The translations under genes were made by a program, and so were the position numbers. Shown here piece after piece: positions 1 through 5,703 of a stretch of 6,487 bases of DNA; within the stretch, counting starts at the first letter, position 1, and the number at the start of each line of letters is the position of its first letter. The notes below the pieces were generated by a model. The model had not been told where the DNA came from, searched no databases, and saw only the letters and a list, made by a program, of their open reading frames with translations. The stretch is from Comamonadaceae bacterium (GTDB lineage Bacteria > Pseudomonadota > Gammaproteobacteria > Burkholderiales > Burkholderiaceae_C): positions 1 through 6,487 of the forward strand of contig CANGYC010000142.1 in NCBI GenBank assembly GCA_947457975.1. The letters run 5' to 3'.

Positions 1-1367
1 CGCGAGCTGTAGCCGTTGGCCCAGAGTTCATGCTGCCAGTGGGTGATCTGTCCGGAGGCATCCAGGCGCGCCTGCATGGCCACGCGGTGGGCCGAGCCCA
101 CCGGGCTGTGGGTGAGCTCGTCGGCGCGTGACCACAGCACGCGCACGGGCTGGCCCGGGCAACGCAGCGCCATGAGCACCGCGTCGAGAGCCACGTCGTC
201 GGCACCGTTGTGGCCATAGCAGCCCGCGCCCTCGACATGGTGCAGCGTGATCTGCTCCTTGGCCACGGGCTTGCTTTCCTGAGCCAGCGCCTTGACCAGA
301 TCGTCGCGCAGGTTGTGGATGCCCTGGCTGTGCGTCCACACTTCGAGCTGCTGACCGTCCCAGCGCGCCAGCGCGCACGAGGTGCCAATGGAGGCATGCG
401 CCAGGTAGGGCTTGAAGAACACCGCCTGGTGCTGCAGACCATCGGCCGGCCATTCACCCCGCGACCGGCTTTGGCCGCGTTCGGCGGGCACGGTGGTGTC
501 GTTCGGCGCCGAGGTGAGAAAGTCCTCCAGCGCATGCATGTCCGGCAAGGCCGAGCCCGCCTTCCAAGCCAGGCTCGTGCCCAGCCGGGTGGCCGCGGCG
601 TCGGCCGCGCGCTCGGAGGCGGCCACCACAGCGATGAAGCGGCCATCGACCCAGCAGCGCACGCCTGCCGGCAGGGCCGCCACGTCCTCGGCGGGCCAGA
701 ACGCCAGGGTGGCATCCATCGTGGGCGGGCGCAGCACCCGGCCATGGAGCATGCCGGGCAGGCGCAGGTCTTGAATAAAACGGGGGCGGCCGAACACCTT
801 GTCAGCCAGGTCCACACGCTGCACGTCGGCACGGCCGAGCAGCCTGCGCTGGCTGGCCGGCTTGGGACGCGCGGTGCCCGGGCATTCCACGTCCAGGTCC
901 ACGGCCTGCAGCAGGTGCGAGTAGTCGCCCAGATCGCGTCCGCCCGCCAGGAAGCGGCCTTCGCGGACCTCGATGGATTCAGGCGACTGGCTGCACAGGG
1001 CAGCGGCGCGGGCCAGGGCCATGGCCCGCACCTCGGCACAGGCCTGGCGCAGCGCACCGCCGCTGTCCTGCACCGACAGGCTGCCCGAGGTCATGCCTTC
1101 GTCGGGGCCGCGCGCCGTGCTCGCGCTGTGCAGGCGCACCGCCGAGAGCGGCACGTCCAGTTCTTCGGCCACCAGCAAGCGCAGGGCCGTGAGGATGCCC
1201 TGACCGAGCTCCACCTTGCCGATAAACACGTCCACGATGCCCGGCTCGCTGAAGGTCAGCCACTGGGACAGGCGGCGGTTGGTGTGCAGGCTGCCTGGCA
1301 GCAGCGGCCGTCCATCCTTGCGGTCGATGACAAAGCCCCGGACAGGTGAAGCGGAAAGGTCGGACAT
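1..1367 (-). CDS. Xanthine dehydrogenase family molybdopterin-binding subunit (NicB/IorB-like), N-terminal part, cut by window start
   Basis: Reading leftward from the ATG at 1367 gives 455 uninterrupted codons to the window edge, so the C-terminal part is missing. Family members are about 730 residues, or about 1,180 when fused to cytochrome c domains as in nicotinate dehydrogenase NicB. Molybdopterin-cofactor motifs are visible: GKVELGQGI at residues 50-58, a SGSLSVQDSG segment near 94-103, and GAGCYGHNGADD at 380-391, a signature I associate with NicB/isoquinoline-oxidoreductase-type large subunits. A hammerhead-type domain (LPGMLHGRVLRPP) lies near residues 200-215. Known for the family: hydroxylation of N-heterocycles or oxidation of aldehydes, with electrons leaving through a small 2Fe-2S subunit, not seen here. 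No signal peptide is seen, so it is probably cytoplasmic. The start fits the N-terminal pattern of relatives; a weak AGGA lies 13 nt upstream. The glutamate expected near the C-terminus is outside the window. Substrate unknown. Confidence 0.9.
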   Translation of the reverse strand, partial: MSDLSASPVRGFVIDRKDGRPLLPGSLHTNRRLSQWLTFSEPGIVDVFIGKVELGQGILTALRLLVAEELDVPLSAVRLHSASTARGPDEGMTSGSLSVQDSGGALRQACAEVRAMALARAAALCSQSPESIEVREGRFLAGGRDLGDYSHLLQAVDLDVECPGTARPKPASQRRLLGRADVQRVDLADKVFGRPRFIQDLRLPGMLHGRVLRPPTMDATLAFWPAEDVAALPAGVRCWVDGRFIAVVAASERAADAAATRLGTSLAWKAGSALPDMHALEDFLTSAPNDTTVPAERGQSRSRGEWPADGLQHQAVFFKPYLAHASIGTSCALARWDGQQLEVWTHSQGIHNLRDDLVKALAQESKPVAKEQITLHHVEGAGCYGHNGADDVALDAVLMALRCPGQPVRVLWSRADELTHSPVGSAHRVAMQARLDASGQITHWQHELWANGYSS

Positions 1368-1578
1368 GTGGGGTGGGATTTCCTGCGCAGGGTGGCGCCC
1401 TGGGTGAGGGGAGCGCGGCATCGCCGCCTGCAAAAAAGCCAAGAGTTTAAAAACCAGCGCCGGGTGGGTCCAATGCCAATTGCGTCCCCGCCCATGCCGT
1501 TTTGTGATGGCCGGCAGCTGGAATGCCTCTGGTCATTGTGCAGCGCCGACGTACACCTCAGGCTTCTAGGGGTAAATC

Positions 1579-1610
1579 TTGAGACCGTCCCCTGGTCTCG
1601 GGCCTAGACT
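1579..1610 (+). promoter_or_regulatory. Possible long-spacer promoter for the BKACE operon
   Basis: TTGAGA at 1579-1584 matches the sigma-70 -35 consensus at 5 of 6 positions, and TAGACT at 1605-1610 matches the -10 consensus at 4 of 6. They are separated by 20 bp, longer than the usual 17. The inverted repeat at 1581-1599 lies almost wholly within that spacer. This geometry resembles promoters controlled by MerR-family activators, but that is inference from spacing alone. Transcription would start near 1617, about 40 nt before the BKACE start codon. Confidence 0.3.
1581..1599. repeat. Perfect 6-bp inverted repeat, candidate operator
   Basis: GAGACC at 1581-1586 and GGTCTC at 1594-1599 are exact reverse complements separated by 7 bp, centred on 1590. 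A second pair, CTAGG at 1566-1570 and CCTAG at 1603-1607, flanks it on a slightly different axis (about 1586.5). The position, 57-75 bp upstream of the BKACE ATG and overlapping the only promoter-like hexamers, suits a binding site for a dimeric regulator. A hairpin is less likely to be a terminator because no T tract follows. I cannot assign a regulator family from the half-site. Confidence 0.45.
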
Positions 1611-1655
1611 TTATTGATCAAGTCTTCATTTACACCCCTGGCGGGTCGTCCTGGC

Positions 1656-2579
1656 ATGAACAAAGTCATCATCACCTGCGCCGTGACCGGAGCGATCCAC
1701 ACGCCCTCCATGTCGCCCTACCTGCCGGTGACGCCGGAAGAAATCATCGAAGCGGCCGTGGGTGCGGCCGAAGCGGGTGCCGCCATCATCCACCTGCACG
1801 CGAGAGACCCGGTGACAGGCAAGCCGGACCAGAGCCCCGAGGCCTTTGCGCGCTTTCTGCCGCAAATCAAGGCGCGCACCAACGCCGCGCTGAACCTCAC
1901 CAGCGGCGGCTCGCCCTTCATGACCATCGAGGAGCGCATCCAGCCCTCGATGAAGTTCGCCCCCGAGGTGGCCTCGCTGAACATGGGCTCGTTCAACTTT
2001 GCCTTGTTCCCCATGCTCGACCGCTTCAAGGAATTCAAGCACGACTGGGAACGCCAGCACCTGGAAAACAGCCGCGACCTGATTTTTCGCAACACCTTCA
2101 AGGACATCGAGTACGCCCTGGCCGCCTGCGCCGCCAATGGCACGCGCTTTGAGCTGGAGTGCTACGACATCGGCCACCTCTACAACCTGGCGCACTTTGC
2201 CGAGCGCGGGCTGATCAAGCCGCCTTTCTTCGTGCAGTCGGTCTTCGGCATCCTGGGCGGCATCGGCACCCACCCCGAGGACGTGGCCCACATGAAACGC
2301 ACCGCCGACCGGCTGTTCGGCTCGGACTACCAGTGGTCGGTGCTGGGCGCCGGCCGCCACCAGATGCGCATTGCCGCCATGGCCGCCAGCATGGGCGGAA
2401 ACGTGCGGGTGGGCCTGGAAGACAGCCTCTGGCTGGGCCGCGGCACCCTGGCGCAAAGCAATGCGCAGCAGGTGCGCCAGGTGCGGCAGATCATCGAAAG
2501 CCTGGGCCTGGAAATCGCCACCCCCGACGAGGCAAGAAAGATCCTGTCCCTCAAAGGCCAGGACCAGGTGCGCTTCTAG
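1656..2579 (+). CDS. Beta-keto acid cleavage enzyme (BKACE, DUF849 family)
   Basis: This 307-residue protein has the usual length and signatures of the family (also annotated as 3-keto-5-aminohexanoate cleavage protein). These zinc-dependent TIM-barrel enzymes convert a 3-keto acid plus acetyl-CoA into acetoacetate plus a new acyl-CoA. Visible features are the opening MNKVIITCAVTGAIHTP, the metal-binding HLH at residues 46-48, a TSGG substrate-loop segment at 82-85, and GLED with the likely third metal ligand Glu255. The ATG at 1656 is preferred because relatives begin MNKVIIT. An in-frame TTG at 1614 would add 14 residues unlike the family and has no Shine-Dalgarno sequence. The ribosome site at 1656 is itself weak (GCGGG, about 10 nt away). 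First gene of the plus-strand cluster, 30 nt before the SDR gene. The acyl substrate is unknown: characterised members act on 3-keto-5-aminohexanoate, dehydrocarnitine and other keto acids. Confidence 0.92.
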   Translation: MNKVIITCAVTGAIHTPSMSPYLPVTPEEIIEAAVGAAEAGAAIIHLHARDPVTGKPDQSPEAFARFLPQIKARTNAALNLTSGGSPFMTIEERIQPSMKFAPEVASLNMGSFNFALFPMLDRFKEFKHDWERQHLENSRDLIFRNTFKDIEYALAACAANGTRFELECYDIGHLYNLAHFAERGLIKPPFFVQSVFGILGGIGTHPEDVAHMKRTADRLFGSDYQWSVLGAGRHQMRIAAMAASMGGNVRVGLEDSLWLGRGTLAQSNAQQVRQVRQIIESLGLEIATPDEARKILSLKGQDQVRF

Positions 2580-2609
2580 CCCCTGCCCTCCCCTTACGAA
2601 AGAACAAAT

Positions 2610-3374
2610 ATGAACACCCCGAAAAAAGAAGCCCCGCTCGCCGTCGTCACGGGCGGCAGCCGCGGGATCGGCCGCGCCATCGCGCTGGCCCTGGCGCACG
2701 AGGGCTGGAACGTCTGCATCAGCTACCTCTCGAACGCGGCTGCCGCCGAGGAGGTGCTCGCGCAGATCCGGCAAGCCGGCCAGCAGGGCCTGGCGGTGAA
2801 GGCCGACATGGCCTCGCAAGACGACGTGCGCCAGCTGTTCGCGCAGGCGCAGCAGACTTTTGGCCGGATCGATGCGCTGGTGAACAACGCCGGCGTGATC
2901 GGGGCGCTGCGCTCCATCTTCGATGCCGACCAGGCGCATCTGCGCGGCGTCTTCGACGCCAACGTGCTCGGCTGCTTTTACTGCGCAGGCGAGGCCGCGC
3001 GCCTGATGTCCACGCAAAAAGGCGGACACGGTGGCGCCATCGTGAACATGTCCTCGGTCGCCTCCCGCACCGGCGGCATGCCGCAGGAGGCGCACTATGC
3101 TGCCAGCAAGGGCGCTGTCGACAGCCTGACGCTGGCGCTTGCCAAGGAGCTGGCACCGCATGGCATCCGGGTCAATGCGGTGCGGCCGGGCCTGATCGAG
3201 ACCGAGATCCACGAGACCCACGGCGGTCAAGCCACCCTGGCCAAGCTGGCGCCCACCGTACCGATGGCGCGCGTAGGCCAGGCCGAGGAAGTCGCCAGCG
3301 TGGTGAGCTTCCTCTGCGGCGCCGGCTCCAGCTACATCCATGGCACGCTGATCGACGTCTCAGGCGGCCGCTGA
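2610..3374 (+). CDS. Short-chain dehydrogenase/reductase (SDR), YgfF/FabG-like
   Basis: A classical 254-residue SDR with a complete active site. The nucleotide-binding TGGSRGIG lies at residues 14-21, NNAG at 92-95, and the catalytic tetrad is Asn118, Ser149, Tyr163 and Lys167 (YAASK at 163-167). The C-terminal half (GAIVNMSSVASR, GIRVNAVRPG, VGQAEEVA) resembles the YgfF-type SDRs of enterobacteria more than strict FabG. It should interconvert an alcohol and a ketone using NAD(P)(H) in the cytoplasm. The cofactor is uncertain; Arg18 in the glycine-rich loop could favour NADP. A weak GAAAGA lies 6 nt before the ATG. Lying directly after BKACE, it is a natural candidate to produce that enzyme's 3-keto acid from a 3-hydroxy acid, but this is inference from position. 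Confidence 0.9.
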   Translation: MNTPKKEAPLAVVTGGSRGIGRAIALALAHEGWNVCISYLSNAAAAEEVLAQIRQAGQQGLAVKADMASQDDVRQLFAQAQQTFGRIDALVNNAGVIGALRSIFDADQAHLRGVFDANVLGCFYCAGEAARLMSTQKGGHGGAIVNMSSVASRTGGMPQEAHYAASKGAVDSLTLALAKELAPHGIRVNAVRPGLIETEIHETHGGQATLAKLAPTVPMARVGQAEEVASVVSFLCGAGSSYIHGTLIDVSGGR

Positions 3375-3411
3375 GCCCAGACCACTCTTTTCCCTTTCCA
3401 ACCCGCTCTAC

Positions 3412-3416
3412 AGGAG
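3412..3416 (+). promoter_or_regulatory. Ribosome binding site of the Bug/TctC receptor gene
   Basis: AGGAG sits 6 nt before the ATG at 3423 and is among the strongest Shine-Dalgarno sequences in the window. It would support high translation of the periplasmic receptor relative to its operon neighbours, as expected for a solute-binding protein needed in excess. The rest of the 48-bp gap after the SDR stop is pyrimidine-rich, with no terminator or clear promoter. Confidence 0.7.
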
Positions 3417-3422
3417 ATCACC

Positions 3423-4403
3423 ATGCAACGCAGACAGCTTATCGCCGGTGCCGCCGGCCTTGCCTCCTCGCTGGCACTGCCGGCCTACAGCCAGGCCGGC
3501 TACCCGAACCGGCCGATCAGGCTCCTTGTGCCCTACCCGGCCGGCATTTCGCCCGATGTGATTGCACGCGTGGTCGCTGAACGATTGGGCCCCGCCCTGG
3601 GTCAGCCCATGGTGGTGGACAACCGCGCAGGCGCGGGCGGCATGATTGGCGCCGAGGCGGCGGCCACCATGCCAGCCGACGGCTACAACCTGTTCTACAC
3701 GGTCAAGGCGGTGATGGCCATCGTGCCCCACCTGTACCCGCAGGCCAAGTACAACCCCTTGCGCGACTTCAAGGCCATCTCCCAGGTGCTGCTGGTGCCG
3801 CACATCATCACGGCCACGCCCAACGCCCCCTTCAACAACCTGGCCGAACTGGTGTCCTTCGCCAAGCGCAACCCCGGCAAGGTCACCTATGCCTCGCTGG
3901 GTGTGGGTTCCCAACCGCATGTGGCCATGGCCGCCTGGGCCAAACGCCTGGGCATAGAGCTCACCCATGTGCCCTACAAGACCGCCCCAGGCCCCGACGT
4001 GATGAGCGGCGTGGTGGACCTCTACCTGGAGGCCTCCACCACCGCCATCCCCTCCATCCAGGGCAAGCGCATCAAGGCCCTGGCCACCTCGGGCGCCGAG
4101 CGTATTCCCGCGCTGCCCGACCTGCCCACCGTGACCGAGTTCAACGCCGAGCTGGACCCCCAGGGCGTGGTCGGCAGTTCCTGGCACACCTTCTTTGCGC
4201 CCGCCAACACCCCCGATGACATCGTGGCCAAGCTCAACACCGAGATCGTCAAGGTCGTCCGCACGCCTGAGGTGCAAGCCCGCCTGCGCTCCCTGGGCCT
4301 CACGCCCACGGGCACGCCGTCGGCACCTATCAACGCGGGCGTGGCAGCCGACCATGCGTACTGGGGTCGGTTGATCAAGGAACTGAACATCAAGGTCGAG
4401 TAA
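3423..4403 (+). CDS. Tripartite tricarboxylate transporter substrate-binding protein (Bug/TctC family)
   Basis: At 326 residues, this has the normal length for a Bug receptor, the periplasmic ligand-binding component associated with TTT carboxylate transporters. The N-terminus MQRRQLIAGAAGL continues as a hydrophobic stretch to ALPAYSQA (about residue 25), a secretion signal with twin arginines but not a full Tat consensus. Mature-protein hallmarks are YPNRPIRLLVPYPAG (27-41) with Asp45, VVDNRAGAGGMIGAE, ADGYNL, and HVPYK at 182-186 followed by a DVMSG-VVD segment. In structurally known members the first and the later loop hold the ligand's carboxylate through backbone and water contacts. The usual glycine after HVPYK is Thr here, and the first loop reads GISPD. 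No TctA/TctB membrane genes are visible, which is common: Burkholderiales encode many orphan receptors. The ligand is probably the carboxylate that this operon degrades. Confidence 0.93.
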   Translation: MQRRQLIAGAAGLASSLALPAYSQAGYPNRPIRLLVPYPAGISPDVIARVVAERLGPALGQPMVVDNRAGAGGMIGAEAAATMPADGYNLFYTVKAVMAIVPHLYPQAKYNPLRDFKAISQVLLVPHIITATPNAPFNNLAELVSFAKRNPGKVTYASLGVGSQPHVAMAAWAKRLGIELTHVPYKTAPGPDVMSGVVDLYLEASTTAIPSIQGKRIKALATSGAERIPALPDLPTVTEFNAELDPQGVVGSSWHTFFAPANTPDDIVAKLNTEIVKVVRTPEVQARLRSLGLTPTGTPSAPINAGVAADHAYWGRLIKELNIKVE

Positions 4404-4411
4404 GCCTGCGC

Positions 4412-4729
4412 ATGATCGTCGAGCAACGCACGTACACGCTCAGGCCCTTGCGCACGCGGGACTTCCTGGCGTTGTACGAACGTGCGGCCCTGCCGCTGCA
4501 GAAAAAGTACCTGGGCCACCTGGTGGGCTTCTTCGTCAGCGAAGTGGGCCCGCTGAACCAGGTGGTCCACCTCTGGGCCTTCGACAGCTTGGCCGAGCGC
4601 GAAAGGCGCCGGGCCTTGATGGAGAAAGACCCGGGCTGGCCTGTCTATGTGGATGCCTTGCGTGAGCTGGACGTGATCCTGCAGCAGGAAACCAAGATGC
4701 TGCGTTCGACCACCTTCTCGCCGGTGTGA
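4412..4729 (+). CDS. NIPSNAP family protein
   Basis: This small 105-residue protein has the hallmarks of a single NIPSNAP domain (a ferredoxin-like, dimeric alpha/beta-barrel-type fold): the opening MIVEQRTYTLRP, a central LGFFVSEVGPLNQVVHLW-type core where the retained residues are V/GFFVSE, GPLNQV and HLW (about residues 39-55), then the arginine-rich SLAERERRR helix and a final strand. No catalytic residues are established for the family, so the reaction is unknown. Known members are cytoplasmic in bacteria and often sit inside catabolic operons. It starts 8 nt after the receptor stop with no clear Shine-Dalgarno sequence, and its stop codon shares one base with the next start (TGATG at 4727-4731), so translation is probably coupled on both sides. 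It could act on, shield or sense an intermediate of the pathway; this is speculation. Confidence 0.88.
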   Translation: MIVEQRTYTLRPLRTRDFLALYERAALPLQKKYLGHLVGFFVSEVGPLNQVVHLWAFDSLAERERRRALMEKDPGWPVYVDALRELDVILQQETKMLRSTTFSPV

Positions 4730-5703
4730 TGGGGGAGCCCACCACCGGCGAGGTGCTCGCCATGCTGCGCACCATGTGCCTGGTGCGCGACTTCGAGGAA
4801 GCCGCGGGTGCCGCCCTGCGCACCGGCCATGTGCGTGGGTCCGTGCACCAGTACAGCGGTCAGGAGGCGGTCGCCGCCGGCGTCTGCTTTCACTTGAGCC
4901 GCAGCGACTATGTCTCCAGCCACCACCGGGGTCATGGCCATGCCATTGCCAAGGGGGTCTCGCCGGCCCGCATGATGTGCGAGCTGTTCGGACGCCAGGG
5001 GGGCACCTCGGACGGCAAGGGCGGCTCCATGCACATTGCCGACTTCTCGATGGGCATGTTGGGGGCCAATGGCGTGGTGCCCGACGGCGTGACCATTGCC
5101 GTGGGCGCGGCCCACGCGCTGAAGATGCAGAAGAAGTCCGCCATCGTGGTGGCCTTCTTCGGCGACGGTGCCATGAACCGGGGGCCGCTGTTTGAGGCCT
5201 TCAACTGGGCCCAGCTGTTCAAGCTGCCTGTGCTGTTTGTGTGCGAGGACAACGGCTACTCCGTGACGCTGCGCACCCGCGAGCTCACGGGTGGCCCGCC
5301 GGCGGAGGATAGACCCGAAGCCTTTGGCATTCCCGTGTCGCGGGTGGACGGCACCGATGTGGTGGCGGTGGAACGCGCGGCTGCGGCCCTGATTGCCGAG
5401 GTCCGCGCTGGGGCAGGGCCGCGCTTTCTGCATGCGCGCACCCAGCGCTGGTACGGTCACCTTGCGCACGACGTGCAGCGCTACCGAGACCCAGAGGAAA
5501 TCGCGCGTGCACGTGAAGACGACTGCCTGCTGCATGCGCAGCGCTGGCTGGCAGCGCGCGGCATACCGGCCAAAGCGATGGCCGAGGTTCGTGAAGGCAG
5601 CCGCTTAGACATTGAGGCGGCTGTAGCGCAGGCGCTGGCGGCTCCCTGGCCCGACGTGTCCAGCGCTTTGACGGACGTGCAGGACGCAGGGGGGCCGGCA
5701 TGA
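4729..5703 (+). CDS. 2-oxoacid dehydrogenase E1 component, alpha subunit (thiamine diphosphate-dependent)
   Basis: This 324-residue protein matches the E1-alpha subunit of pyruvate, acetoin or branched-chain 2-oxoacid dehydrogenase complexes. Visible motifs are RGSVHQYSGQEA (36-47), SHHRGHGHAIAKG (64-76), GKGGSMH (96-102), and the thiamine diphosphate/Mg site, starting with GDGAMNRG at 145-152 and ending in EDNGY at 173-177. Asn175 and Tyr177 keep the ligand positions; the usual first Asn of the pair is Asp174. The GHLAHD segment near residue 254 corresponds to the family's phosphorylation-loop GHS region. Its length is close to that of acetoin-type AcoA, but the preferred 2-oxo substrate cannot be read. 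The ATG at 4729 is chosen because it overlaps the NIPSNAP stop and keeps the first helix. An ATG at 4762 has a better GAGG at 8 nt but would remove 11 residues. Partner E2/E3 genes are not in the window. Confidence 0.9.
   Translation: MGEPTTGEVLAMLRTMCLVRDFEEAAGAALRTGHVRGSVHQYSGQEAVAAGVCFHLSRSDYVSSHHRGHGHAIAKGVSPARMMCELFGRQGGTSDGKGGSMHIADFSMGMLGANGVVPDGVTIAVGAAHALKMQKKSAIVVAFFGDGAMNRGPLFEAFNWAQLFKLPVLFVCEDNGYSVTLRTRELTGGPPAEDRPEAFGIPVSRVDGTDVVAVERAAAALIAEVRAGAGPRFLHARTQRWYGHLAHDVQRYRDPEEIARAREDDCLLHAQRWLAARGIPAKAMAEVREGSRLDIEAAVAQALAAPWPDVSSALTDVQDAGGPA
5688..5694 (+). promoter_or_regulatory. Ribosome binding site of the E1-beta gene
   Basis: AGGGGGG lies within the end of the E1-alpha coding region, 5 nt before the ATG at 5700. 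Together with the 4-nt ATGA overlap it supports coupled translation of the two subunits, which form an alpha2-beta2 heterotetramer in this family. Confidence 0.55.

Larger units (their letters stand above)
1368..1655. promoter_or_regulatory. Divergent intergenic control region between the molybdenum hydroxylase and BKACE genes
   Basis: These 288 bp separate two genes transcribed away from each other, so promoters for both should lie here. I find no convincing coding sequence or intrinsic terminator. An AT-rich patch at 1431-1455, in otherwise GC-rich DNA, contains TTTAAA at 1446-1451 and lies about 80 bp upstream of the minus-strand start. It could hold that gene's -10 region, but I find no good -35 at proper spacing. 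The BKACE-proximal part (1566-1610) carries an inverted repeat and a possible promoter, listed separately. No regulator gene is present in the window. Confidence 0.6.

Noticed and set aside
210..1349. Long plus-strand open frame of 379 codons opposite the molybdenum hydroxylase gene
   Set aside because: Its translation has no recognisable domain and is rich in His, Arg, Gly and Ala, typical of an antisense shadow in GC-rich DNA. The minus-strand frame has clear family motifs over the same stretch.
1614..1655. Upstream TTG start that would extend BKACE by 14 residues
   Set aside because: The extra residues do not resemble the family N-terminus, no ribosome site precedes the TTG, and the likely transcription start would fall at or after it.
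1626..3341. Minus-strand open frame of 571 codons covering BKACE and most of the SDR gene
   Set aside because: It spans two well-supported genes plus their gap, has no recognisable motif, and is explained by the absence of stop codons antisense to high-GC codons.
3375..3422. Possible terminator or promoter splitting the cluster between SDR and receptor
   Set aside because: The 48-bp gap has no stem-loop followed by a T tract and no paired promoter hexamers, only the receptor's ribosome site.
3423..3500. Tat signal peptide on the Bug receptor because of the Arg-Arg pair
   Set aside because: The RRQLIAG sequence lacks the Ser/Thr before the arginines and the Phe after them, so a Tat route is only possible. 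I report a general secretion signal instead.
2159..3580. Plus-strand open frame of 473 codons overlapping BKACE, SDR and receptor
   Set aside because: It is out of frame with three genes carrying intact motifs, and its translation is Arg/Pro-rich without any family signature. It is a frame shadow, not a fusion.
3408..4355. Minus-strand open frame of 315 codons opposite the Bug receptor
   Set aside because: Low-complexity Gly/His/Val-rich translation with no domain; the plus-strand frame is a complete receptor with signal peptide and ribosome site.
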